From Gonocerus acuteangulatus (Eukaryota; Arthropoda; Insecta; Hemiptera; Coreidae): DNA of 64,000 bases. Every line of letters starts with the position of its first letter. The first letter of the stretch is position 1. The DNA is taken from assembly GCA_946811695.1 (NCBI GenBank), contig OX328126.1:87403651-87467650 (forward strand), in the 5' to 3' direction. Positions 57,001-64,000 of the stretch are shown piece after piece. The position numbers and the translations under genes are program-made. A model generated the notes under the pieces. The model did no database searches and was not told where the DNA came from. It saw only the letters and a program-made list of their open reading frames with translations.

Positions 57001-57912
57001 CCTTTGAAAACAACTTTTAGTCCATTAAAATTCGTTGAGCATATCCAGAGACATACGATATCAATCGTCATACATTTGCAATGTAATGTTCCTCAAGGCC
57101 GAATAAAGCCGTCTCAAAAATTATAATAGCTCCACCTTGATGAATGTTTAATGTAGAAAAAGGATTGAGAAGAAGTAAGCTCTTTCCTACTTCCGTTGTG
57201 TAAGAACTCATTCAGCGGTTCGTTTGGAAGGCACCTGATTGCAGGGCGAGTGGTTTGGAAGGCATCTGATTGCAGGGCGAGTGGTTTGGAAGGCATCTGA
57301 TTGCAGGGCGAGTGGTTTGGAAGGCATCTGATTGCAAGGCGAGTGGTTTGGAAGACATCTGATTGCAGGGCGAGTGGTTTGGAAGGCATCTGATTGCAGG
57401 GCGAGTGGTTTTGATCATGTCCCTGCCTAGGAATATGCATATTTATTTTAAAATTGCTACATTTTGTGTGTTTCAGGAAATTCATGTCAAATAAAGATAC
57501 AAGCGACAACTTAAAATATGTACCTCCAACTTCCTTTTATGACACTAAACGTATATCTCCAGAAGAACAAAAGAACTTCTCTTATGATGAATGGGTGGGC
57601 GGAAATCAACAGTACAAAAAGTGCAAGAGAATACCAAAAATAAAGGCGACGACCACTCCCGGGCCTCAGAACCTACGACTATGGCACCTGAAGGATGTCG
57701 TTGCAAAGACCAGTCCTCAGGGAAACATAAGTCCTCAGGATGTCCGCCCTACCGACACGAGGAACATACGCTGCCCTAAATATGTAGCAAAGCAAGGAGC
57801 GATAAAAACTGTTCCTTGTTTCAAACTCACTGAATATCCACGCGGCTTGAGTTGGTACGATGGCGCAGAGTTCTACCCTTTCTATGAGTGGAATTATGTT
57901 CAGAATTTCTGA
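49129..57912 (+). CDS. unrecognised three-exon gene, 316 aa (exons 49129-49253, 56337-56726, 57477-57912)
   Basis: Exon 1 starts [20 protein letters not shown] and ends phase 2 (ATCGA|GTAATT). Exon 2 follows TTATTTCAG, completes the split Glu, and ends phase 2 (ACAAG|GTCAGT). Exon 3 follows TGTTTCAG, completes the split Arg and runs to TGA. The protein is soluble, basic and acidic mixed, rich in Trp, Tyr and Pro, with patches such as [18 protein letters not shown] and ending [16 protein letters not shown]; no signal peptide, membrane span or named domain is visible. The Pro/Tyr-rich, Trp-punctuated style is reminiscent of axonemal microtubule inner proteins, but that is only an impression. 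Exons 2 and 3 are secure; exon 1 is inferred from phase and open frame. AATAAA occurs about 70 bases past the stop. Intron 1 (7 kb) is largely transposons; intron 2 has a 31-bp minisatellite. Confidence 0.7.
49340..49430 (+). repeat. family F1 repeat fragment (copy 4)
   Basis: AAAGTCCGACTCGCAGGAAC, CTCATCTTAGCGCGGTTCCG and TTCTTATCCCTAGTCTAATT match the start of the family; the rest is truncated. Confidence 0.55.
49440..49835. mobile_element. Penelope-type terminal repeat fragment pair around a TA microsatellite
   Basis: GTTAGGTCACTGCTACTTAATA at 49483-49503 is mirrored by TTATTAAGTAGCAGTGACCG at 49792-49811. Between them lie a TA/TG microsatellite (about 49540-49680) and a hammerhead-like motif at 49722-49754. 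The arrangement parallels the inverted terminal repeats of the element at 37461-43771, but the sequence family differs and no RT is present. Confidence 0.5.
49719..49757 (+). ncRNA. hammerhead-ribozyme-like motif, best-formed copy
   Basis: GCC - CUGAUGA - stem II of 7 bp (GGCUUGA / UCAAGCC, loop AGU) - GAAACGUC - GGC. The consensus core CUGAUGA...GAAA is exact, the GUC cleavage triplet is present, stem III is the self-complementary ACGU, and stem I has at least three G-C pairs (GCC with GGC). Confidence 0.65.
50090..51000 (+). repeat. dispersed repeat related to 6245-6715
   Basis: Two tandemly related versions of the CTTATTTCTCCGATTGACAT...GAGATATTAA unit, followed by CCAAATTTCATCAAAATCGG and CTTCGAGCTAGAGAGCGAAC leading into a TA microsatellite. 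Confidence 0.6.
51022..51240. repeat. TA microsatellite plus hairpin repeat
   Basis: (TA)n at about 51022-51103, AAATTTGAACCACCATCATT, CACTTCCGGATTGTTTCATT, CTTATAAGCGGGGTTCCTCC and the GGAGGGAGGAACCGC hairpin; same order as at 40858-41090. Confidence 0.65.
51245..51953. repeat. palindromic element with GAGCGAGCGTAGCGAGCGGA segments
   Basis: The arms 51245-51400 and 51796-51953 are inverted copies (GTTTCACGCCCTCCAAACCG and its mirror). The centre holds two direct copies of GAGTTGGATTGAC...GAGCGAGCGTAGCGAGCGGA-AACGCATAGCA (51407-51470 and 51670-51740). The same motif is inverted at 20765-20835. Confidence 0.65.
52606..52740 (+). mobile_element. Penelope-type terminal repeat fragment with decayed hammerhead
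   Basis: CTGACGAAGGCTACC...GTAGCCAAAACGTCC (52611-52644) keeps CUGANGA and stem II (GGCUAC / GUAGCC) but has AAAA or CAAA in place of GAAA. It continues with AAAAATCGTATTGAGGTTTC and AGCCAAATCCCAACCATTCC; the latter part matches 27195-27275 (ATCGTATTGATGTTTTCCTA, GCCGAATCCCAACTATTCC). Confidence 0.55.
52795..52870 (-). repeat. family F1 repeat fragment (copy 5)
   Basis: GACTCTAGATATAAGAACGG, AACCGCGCAAAGATGATGCA and GTTCCTGCGAGTCGGACTTT form the reverse of the F1 start. Confidence 0.5.
52932..54902 (-). mobile_element. mariner-type DNA transposon with long inverted repeats (DD41D-like)
   Basis: Inverted ends CAGGGTGTCCTTTATAGATG (left) and CAGGGCGTCCTTTTTAGATG (reading inward from the right) are flanked by TA (possibly TATA). 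The inverted repeats extend for over 200 bases (CGGGGTACCCC and ATGCAATCAGATTTTAATT segments on both sides). One transposase gene lies on the minus strand. It sits in intron 1 of the gene at 49129-57912. Confidence 0.88.
53242..54344 (-). pseudogene. mariner-type transposase, frameshifted
   Basis: The main frame (54344-53424) has an N-terminal helix-turn-helix region ([20 protein letters not shown]) and a DDE-type domain: WTEESKF where an Asp is expected at the second position, then [11 protein letters not shown], and SPDLTPLDF. The last two acidic residues are 41 residues apart, as in the DD41D (rosa/Visitor-like) group. Near 53440 the frame shifts; the remainder ([15 protein letters not shown]... 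to 53242) continues in another frame. The Asp-to-Glu change at the first catalytic site and the frameshift both point to an inactive copy. The likely start is Met12 of the listed frame. Confidence 0.85.
55169..56185. repeat. 1-kb foldback (inverted repeat arms of about 420 bp, 180-bp loop)
   Basis: The arm 55169-55588 (GAGCATGATTTACATATCGG ... CTAACGAATATGAAAA) recurs inverted at 55769-56185. An identical 36-residue string is therefore encoded on plus (55481) and minus (55880), confirming near-identity. The loop (55589-55768) has no ORF. The outer edges lack an obvious target duplication. It lies in intron 1 of the gene at 49129-57912 and would transcribe into a very long hairpin. Confidence 0.85.
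57229..57418. repeat. 31-bp minisatellite, about six units
   Basis: Unit GATTGCAGGGCGAGTGGTTT-GGAAGGCATCT, repeated nearly perfectly. The unit is not a multiple of three, so the overlapping minus-strand ORFs cycle through frames and are not genes. It is in intron 2 of the gene at 49129-57912, about 60 bases from the exon 3 acceptor. Confidence 0.93.
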
Positions 57913-58199
57913 AAGATAAAACTGCAAAAAACTATAAACCTATCTACTCTACTTTCTAAAATCGTCAGAGAAATTAAATATAATAATAAATATCTGTGTT
58001 TTTTAATTTTCCTGATCTTCTACCATTGACACCTCAATATCTTACTAGTCAAAGATATTTCATCCAGATTCGATTATTTCCACACTAAACTTTCCACTTA
58101 TCAAAATCGAGGGGTCCTCTACCTATCGAGCGTCACCCATTCACTTTCTCCGCCAAGGAGACTCAGAAGACAGTGGCCTAGAGATCTACTGTAGTGTCC

Positions 58200-58470
58200 A
58201 AATTAAGATCCCCTGAAGTACAGCTTCGCAGACCCGCAAAGCTGTGAAGATGTCATGAAATAAGGCATACGCTAACCCCAGAGATCTTTTGAAATATGGT
58301 GTAGGCAACCCGCAAAACCTTGAAGATGTGTAATACGGTATAGACAAATCCGGGAAACCGTTAAAGCTGCTAAGACCTCTAGGATGACAGACAAACCCGC
58401 AATGCTGCGAAGAGCCCCTGTAACACGGCATAGGCAAACCTGAAAAGCGGTGAAGATCTGAAGTAAGGTA
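58200..58470. repeat. degenerate tandem repeat, unit roughly 50 bp
   Basis: Variants of GGTATAGGCAAACCCGCAAA-GCTGTGAAGAT recur several times with strong divergence. The ORFs reported on the minus strand are by-products. Confidence 0.55.
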
Positions 58471-58879
58471 TAGATAGGGAACCTCACGAATCCGCGTAGA
58501 GCTCCTATATTCCCCTGTTATCCTAATCTGCAAACTTTGTGACAAACCTGTTCACACTTCTTTTGACTCCAATAGTAGTAACTTCCGCTTTTGAAAGGAA
58601 GTCTTCTGAATTAAAGACAATTCATTTTTTATTGAAAATCAGCTGGTAAAAAAATACAAACAAAGGAATAGAAGACGAGAAGACAGGTATTTGATGGCTT
58701 GAGCTCCTTGAAGCTGCTGAGTGCCTCATACTCAAGAGTTGTGTGTTTCCTTCTCGTCTCGTCAAGGATCGCCTCGCCACCATCCCTGTCTCTCCTGATG
58801 ATCACTTCTCATTCTAAACCACTTCTCACTCTTCTTAAAACAACTTAAAAACAAAAAAACTTCTGTTCTGTAAAAAGAG

Positions 58880-60180
58880 TTAGTAGTTAATAATGTTTTG
58901 CTCCCGACAGCTCAAAAATGGTCCGATTTTGATGGAATTTCGTACAAAAATCTAATCTAATTTAAAAGGTCCAGATTATTAGCTAGCATCCAATACACTG
59001 GAACTTGGTCAAATTCCTGCAAAAAAAAAATCGGAACGCTTACGTTTTCCAGTCTATATCCTGAACATAGGAAAACGAATGAAACCACTTTTAAAGCGAT
59101 ATCTGTAACCGTTTACTAGAAAACATGATAAAAATAATTTTCCAAACTAATTTTCAGTTTGGGTATTCGGAAAGGATTGATTTAGTTGAAACTTATTCTA
59201 GACGTTTGACATCCATCTAATCTTTAAATTAGCTCAATTTTGGTTCCGCTTGGAGGTAAGGAAGTAATAGAAATAAAATATTTCATTAACAGGCATTAAA
59301 AGTCTTGGTATTTTCCTGAATTTTCTAAAATATCTCGATAACGGTGGGAAAATCGTGGTAAGTATAATGCCGCCATATGCAGTATAAATTAAACAATATC
59401 ACTGGAATTGTATAAAATAAATTAAGCAATATCACTGGAATTGTATAAAATAAATTAAAAATAATTTAATTTTAATTATAAAGAAAATATGTTATTAATG
59501 AAATATTATATAGAGTGAATCTTATTTAGAATGATGTCATTAAGGGATATATAATTTATTATTGATTTGAATGATTTTTTTTTATGTGCAAACATTAATT
59601 TAATAAAATTTATTTAAAAGAGATTTTTGTTTCAAATAAATGTATATCAACTTGCTTATAAGGCTTAATTTATTTTAGAAGGATTTTCTTGTATTTTAAG
59701 TTATGTATAAATGTAGTAATAATCCTAGGATAAATGCGTGTCTAATACGCATTGGTTGGTACACTTTTTCTTTTCATTACCCTAGTCTTTTATTTAACTA
59801 ATTCGGCATTATAGTGTTAATTTATAAACAAAGATTGTATTTCCATTCCAGATTTGTAAATATCTTAGGTGTTAGGTTTAAGATTATTGTTACTAGATTA
59901 TATCAATTAACACTAGTAAACTAATACAATTATATAGTAACCCCCTCCCCATGCTAAAAGATCCTAATCTTGTAAGCATTAAAATAAATAAATAAATAAA
60001 TAAATAAATCGTGGTAAGTGGAAGGTGGCCATTCGAAAGCTTAGTAAATTCTCTACAAAAAAGGGTTGTGATGAGGCGAAGTCAATCGGAGAAATAAGGA
60101 CTTGAAATGTCAAAATTGTTAGTTTTCCTCTTTTAAACGGGATTTTCTATCTGTTTACCGACCGTTTTAATAGGTTGATA
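58880..60180 (-). repeat. dispersed repeats in reverse orientation (relatives of 6245-6715 and 50090-51000)
   Basis: CTCAAAAATGGTCCGATTTT, GCTTACGTTTTCCAG, AAACGAATGAAACCACTTTT and TAAAATATCTCGATAACGGT are the reverse of phrases in those copies. An AT-rich insert with a TAAA-repeat end (59390-60010) separates two parts of the unit, suggesting a later insertion. Confidence 0.55.
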
Positions 60181-60440
60181 CTTATTTTACTTGTATTTAA
60201 TAGTAAAATGAGTATTTTACTAAAACAAGGTAAGGAAATGTGAAACAGTGTTATACTGTTTCCAAGGGCGATTGGTGGAGGGAGTCGCTTAAGGTACTGT
60301 CAGTTTCCTGTTGTGGTGCCTGCAATCTATTTCCTCTTCAAAATTTTATTTTATATTTTTCACGAATGATCAAACCCCAACAATAACTGCTACTATTCCC
60401 TTACTAATATCACTAGAGATATGAACGGAACCGCGCTAAG
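60180..60440 (-). repeat. family F1 repeat (copy 6)
   Basis: GAAACAGTGTTATACTGTTT, TACTGTCAGTTTCCTGTTGT and AGATATGAACGGAACCGCGC are the reverse of the copy at 5925-6200, of which this is the most complete relative. Confidence 0.6.
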
Positions 60441-60672
60441 ATTTTGTGTTCTAAGGGTTCTGAAACGTAAACCAAAATCGGCCCTTTCTGGCTGTCGTAA
60501 GAGGATTTTCTTCCTATTATAATAAAGATTCCTGGAATATGGGAGGGGCAGTATAAAACAGTCTTTTTTACCTATTTTGCTTATTAATGAACTCATCCTT
60601 TCACTTATGTAACAATACAAGGCGGCCTTGTGCCATATAGAATCGTTCAATGTAACCCTGTGAATTGTCAAC

Positions 60673-60818
60673 TGTTATATTAAAGAAATATATTTTATGG
60701 AAAAAACACAACACTGTTACATTATAAATTCTATAACATCTGTTTTTAAATTTAATAATAAAAACAAGAGCCTGTATGCAATACATATGTTCTAATAAAT
60801 TCTAACTATAACGTAACA
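60673..60818 (-). repeat. 3' LTR of the rearranged element
   Basis: 146 bases with TG...CA ends, preceded on the element strand by the polypurine tract. Confidence 0.85.
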
Positions 60819-60844
60819 TCTCCCCCTTCAAGCTAGACACCTCC

Positions 60845-60982
60845 CCTAGGAACAAAAGGTTTTTTGGTGAATAATATTTCTTCGATGTATACGGCCATCC
60901 TGTAATCTAACTAGGTATGACCGAGGTTGTGGTCGTTTCTTTACAACTTCCCCTTGTTCCCAGATCTTGGTTTTAACATTTT
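60845..60982 (-). pseudogene. pol: C-terminal fragment of Gypsy-type Pol (integrase end)
   Basis: The minus strand reads VKTKIWEQGEVVKKRPQPRS then YLVRLQDGRIHRRNIIHQ and a stop. The PRSYxVxxxDGRxxRRN pattern is the C-terminal end of many Ty3/Gypsy Pol proteins. The upstream part is lost at the inversion breakpoint. Confidence 0.7.
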
Positions 60983-61328
60983 CCATAAAATATATTTCTT
61001 TAATATAACATGGCGCTGCGGGTATAGAACCAACTGAAGATGGAGTTTAATAAGCCTTGTAAGCTGAGAACTGATGGAAGACTCAGTGAAAACTTCCATG
61101 AATTCAGGGAAGAAGTTTTAAATTATTTCGAACCCATCGAGAATGGGAAGAAATCACGAGCTGTACAAATTGCCCGACTGAAGAACTTGATAGGCCCTGA
61201 AGGTATGAAGTTGTATCGTGCTATCACATACATAAAGCCAGAAGAAGAATCAGTCGAGTCTATATTAATGATATTACAGGGACATTGCATACATAAGAAA
61301 AATGAAACCATGGCTGTGTTTGCATTTT

Positions 61329-61516
61329 AGCACTTTCCTCCGAAGGAAAGTAGCTATTGAGGTTGGACTCATGACGGAATATTTGAAAAATTTCTTCAAA
61401 TCTTTATCGATCCTACCTAGTAGTTACCGAAAATGACCCCCGTTAAAATTTATATATATCTATATATATATATATATATATATATGCATATATCTATATA
61501 TATATATATATATATA

Positions 61517-61580
<64 letters not shown>

Positions 61581-62625
61581 CCTGTTAACACGATAGCGGC
61601 CAGAGTTTTTGTTTTTTCATCACGAAACTTGGTATATAGCATTCAATTAGCAAACGATTGAACGAGTTCGTTAACCACCGAAATCGGTCCACCGGAAGGG
61701 GGGGTTTACCCCGAACCCAAAACACTAATTTGACCATTTCAGCCGTAATATTTGTTATATTTCAACGAAACTTGGTATTCGTAGTGGTAATATAGAGAGA
61801 AAAGTGAGATATAAAAATGAACTAAATCGGCTCATAAGGAGGGGGGGGGGTTTACTCCGGACCAACAATACCAATTCGCCACTACCAGCCGTGATTTTAG
61901 GTATATTTCGACGAAACTCGGTATTCAGAGTGGTAATCTACAGGTAAATATGTGTTGTAAAAATAAACTAAATCGGTTCATTAGGAGGGGGAGGGTTTAC
62001 TCCAGACCCACAATACCAATTCGCCACTACCAACCGTGATTTTTGGTATATTTCGACGAAACTCGGTATTCGTAGTGGTAATCTACAGGTAAATATGTGA
62101 TGTAAAAATAAACTAAATCGGTTCATTAGGAGGGGGGGGGTTTACTCCGGACCCAAATTTTTAATATACTCATACTGGTCGTAATTTCTGCTGTATTATA
62201 ACGAAACGCGGTATACGTCGTGGGTAACTCATGAGAAAAAAGTGTTATAAAAATGAGCTGAATCGGTCAATCGGAAAACGGGGTTTACTTTGTAATATAT
62301 TTCAATAGAAAAGCCAGCCAGACATAGGTCCACAAAGGCGCCGCAAGGAACGCTAGAGGGACTGTATCCGGTTCCTGCGTTAGATCAAAATACGATAATA
62401 TGAGGTTTATTGTATTTATTAAGTAGTGTAATATGTACCATGTGTAAACATAACTCTGGAAGCAAATTAATAATTTATCATTTACTCATTACAAAATTAA
62501 AAGAGAACTATTCATGTTTTTATTTTATTTATGTAGGATATTTTAAGCAAATTGTTCTGGAAATCAGTCTACACTACCCAAATTCTGAGGAAAGTGCTTA
62601 GTTATGCAGCTCCTGCGTGACGGAC
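61329..62625. mobile_element. unclassified repeat inserted in gag, with internal tandem array
   Basis: It lies between T-runs of the gag frame (GCATTTT and TTTTTTAAT). It starts AGCACTTTCCTCCGAAGGAA and near its end carries GAGGAAAGTGCTTAG, a short inverted match. Inside are a TA microsatellite (61446-61577) and about four units of 145 bp (61690-62290). The last 24 bases (GCAGCTCCTGCGTGACGGAC) resemble the end of family F1 and a segment near 48268. Confidence 0.6.
61690..62290. repeat. 145-bp tandem repeat, about four units
   Basis: GGGTTTACTCCGGACC, CAATTCGCCACTACCA, CGACGAAACTCGGTATTCGT and AAACTAAATCGGTTCATTAG recur at about 145-base spacing (GTTTACTCC near 61849, 61994 and 62139), with a more diverged first unit. 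Confidence 0.88.
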
Positions 62626-62772
62626 TTTTTTAATAGAGAACAGCGGATCGGTGAGCCATTTGAAACATTCTTTATGGATCTTAAATCATTGGCAAAGAAT
62701 TGCGATTTCAAGGATCAAGAAGAAAAACTGCTTAAGGCACAAATTGTTTTAGGCATCCTGTCCGCAGCGCCA

Positions 62773-62918
62773 TGTTATATTAAAGAAATATATTTTATGG
62801 AACAAACACAACACTGTTACATTATAAATTCTATAACATCGGTTTTTAAATTTAATAATAAAAACAAGAGCCTGTATGCAATACATATGTTCTAATAAAT
62901 TCTAACTATAACATAACA
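62773..62918 (-). repeat. 5' LTR of the rearranged element
   Basis: 146 bases, TG...CA, followed on the element strand by the primer site TGGCGCTGCGG (62762-62772). Confidence 0.85.
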
Positions 62919-63339
62919 TCAACTATTGTCCTGTCATATGAAAATCCATCGCTTGTGAAAACCGATATTTTGGTGAGCTATTTTCTCTTCCTATCGAAGG
63001 ATCACAGAGTGCTAATATTGACTTCAACACTTTAGTGCATCCAAGCTAACACATAAACTTCCGTTAGTGATATAAAGATAACTTAAAGTGTTATTATATT
63101 TGTGATAAGGGGATATTTATATATTCTTATGAATATTTCCCCATACCGAGAACGTCGCTATGAAATATTGCATATTAGAGCAATATTGATTCGATGCTTG
63201 AGATTATAAACCAAATTATGGAAAGGATGCTGAATAAAATTTAATATCTTCCATATTGGAAGCAGTGTGATAACCTAGTTTATTATCAGAGCTTTATATT
63301 CGGATGAGATATTTTTCTTATTTTCATTTACTCCGCATG

Positions 63340-63505
63340 TACTTGTAGGCGATTAGTGCCGGGTTTTCTACAGATTGCCACCCATTACGGCGTAGCAGAG
63401 AACATCTTCAGTGTGCTCATCTCTGAAAAACCTGCCCAAACAGACAGGATTCGTTCCCACATCTCCCGTATGAGAATCAAACGAGCTAGGCGCAAGAGTC
63501 CCTGA
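63340..63505 (-). mobile_element. SINE fragment with shared central domain
   Basis: On the minus strand: a decayed tRNA-like head (GGGAGATGTGGGAACGAATC), a middle part, then ATGGGTGGCAATCTGTAGAA-AACCCGGC and ACTAATCGCCTACAAGT, the central domain and tail start common to the window's other SINEs. Confidence 0.6.
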
Positions 63506-63623
63506 TATGTTGCACATAGTTTGGATAATTTATCCCGTTATTGCCAAGAATTTAGGTCTAATCATCATTTCAAGAATTGTCCTCAAATAAGTAATACAGT
63601 TAGCCACTAGACCACGGTGAGGT

Positions 63624-63624
<1 letters not shown>

Positions 63625-63671
<47 letters not shown>
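63625..63671. repeat. TA microsatellite
   Basis: A pure (TA)n run. Confidence 0.92.
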
Positions 63672-63674
<3 letters not shown>

Positions 63675-64000
63675 GGGAAGGTGTTGTATCTTTGACCACT
63701 TTGCAAAATTGATTTTTTTTGGGCTTGAATATTAAAGCTAAATTAATTTTTTTTATTTCATTGTAATTAGTATTCTATTGCTTATCATACTTAATTTTTT
63801 CAAGGTTCTAGCTTTACATTTAATTTTTTTTAATAATTTTTAAAAAATAATCGTACAGTGGTCAAAGGTACAACATGTAGTTGTACCTTTGACCATGGGG
63901 TGTTGTACCTCTGACCACGTAAAAACAACACAGCAGTGCAAAACAAATTGTATTCAGTAATATTGTAATTAATTGTAAGTTTAATAAATACAGGACAAGG
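63675..64000. repeat. repeat with GTACCTTTGACCA inverted and direct motifs, cut by the window end
   Basis: TTGTATCTTTGACCACTTTG near 63690, GTGGTCAAAGGTACAACATG near 63858 and TTGTACCTTTGACCAT plus TTGTACCTCTGACCAC near 63883-63918 form direct and inverted copies. They are probably the end region of a transposon extending past the window. Confidence 0.4.

Larger units (their letters stand above)
61040..62762 (+). pseudogene. gag: gag fragment of the rearranged element, split by an insertion
   Basis: Segment 61040-61327 reads MEFNKPCKLRTDGRLSENFH and IARLKNLIGPEGMKLYRAI; segment 62626-62762 resumes with FFNREQRIGEPFETFFMDLK and EKLLKAQIVLGIL. The two halves together match the layout of invertebrate Gypsy Gag (K02A2.6-like) and adjoin at a T-run where the insertion landed. 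It is in inverted orientation with respect to the LTRs and is broken off at 62762 against the inverted primer site. Confidence 0.75.
60673..62918 (-). mobile_element. rearranged LTR retrotransposon (Ty3/Gypsy-like) with internal inversion
   Basis: Two 146-bp LTRs (60673-60818 and 62773-62918), differing at three sites by my reading, are flanked by the 5-bp duplication TCAAC (60668-60672 and 62919-62923). On the minus strand the 5' LTR is followed by TGGCGCTGCGG as primer site, and the 3' LTR is preceded by the polypurine tract GAAGGGGGAGA (60819-60829) and the C-terminus of Pol (PRSYLVRLQDGRIHRRN). Between them, however, a segment is inverted: 31 bases of LTR end, the primer site TGGCGCTGCGG and gag read on the plus strand (about 60980 to 62762). 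Most of pol is missing. A further repeat is inserted in gag (61329-62625). Confidence 0.85.

Noticed and set aside
57114..57509. Minus-strand ORFs with repeated [19 protein letters not shown]
   Set aside because: Product of the 31-bp minisatellite, which cycles through all frames and lies in an intron.

Overview
This is arthropod, almost certainly insect, nuclear DNA. The base composition is AT-rich, genes are split by introns packed with transposons, and two genes encode gustatory receptors of the insect chemoreceptor family with the phase-0 intron positions typical of that family. I cannot name the species. All splice models below were built by eye from reading frame, splice sites and phase; no transcript or database was available.

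Layout, left to right. 0.5-9.8 kb: the 3' exons of an unrecognised plus-strand gene, with introns holding a Tigger/pogo remnant and several dispersed repeats. 10.1-15.4 kb: a piggyBac-like element (TTAA target) into which a very young CsRn1-type Ty3/Gypsy retrotransposon has inserted (131-bp LTRs with one mismatch, intact gag and pol). 16.8-19.2 kb: a second Tigger-like remnant and a Harbinger-like MITE. 19.6-31.2 kb: two gustatory receptor genes in tail-to-tail orientation, a four-exon plus-strand gene (405 aa) and a five-exon minus-strand gene (about 337 aa), with SINEs in their introns and flanks. 33.2-36.1 kb: three tandem-repeat arrays. 36.4-37.2 kb: the 3' end of a LINE. 37.46-43.77 kb: a Penelope-like element (RT plus GIY-YIG) with inverted terminal repeats carrying hammerhead-ribozyme-like motifs; a non-autonomous hAT-like element is inserted in it, and a foldback element sits inside that. 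44.8-46.9 kb: an intronless PKA-like kinase gene whose C-terminus is a 45-bp coding minisatellite. 49.1-57.9 kb: a three-exon unrecognised gene (316 aa) whose 7-kb first intron contains Penelope fragments, a DD41D-like mariner element and a 1-kb foldback. 60.7-62.9 kb: an LTR retrotransposon rearranged before it integrated, itself split by a repeat insertion.

The signals I consider most interesting are: (1) SINEs with different pol III heads (5S rRNA and at least two tRNA-like) that share a central domain and, in several copies, the same tail; (2) four hammerhead-like motifs in Penelope-type repeats; (3) an LTR element carrying an internal inversion yet flanked by a clean 5-bp target duplication; (4) the kinase retrogene with a growing and partly decayed 15-residue repeat tail. 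No bacterial, CRISPR or operon structures are present.
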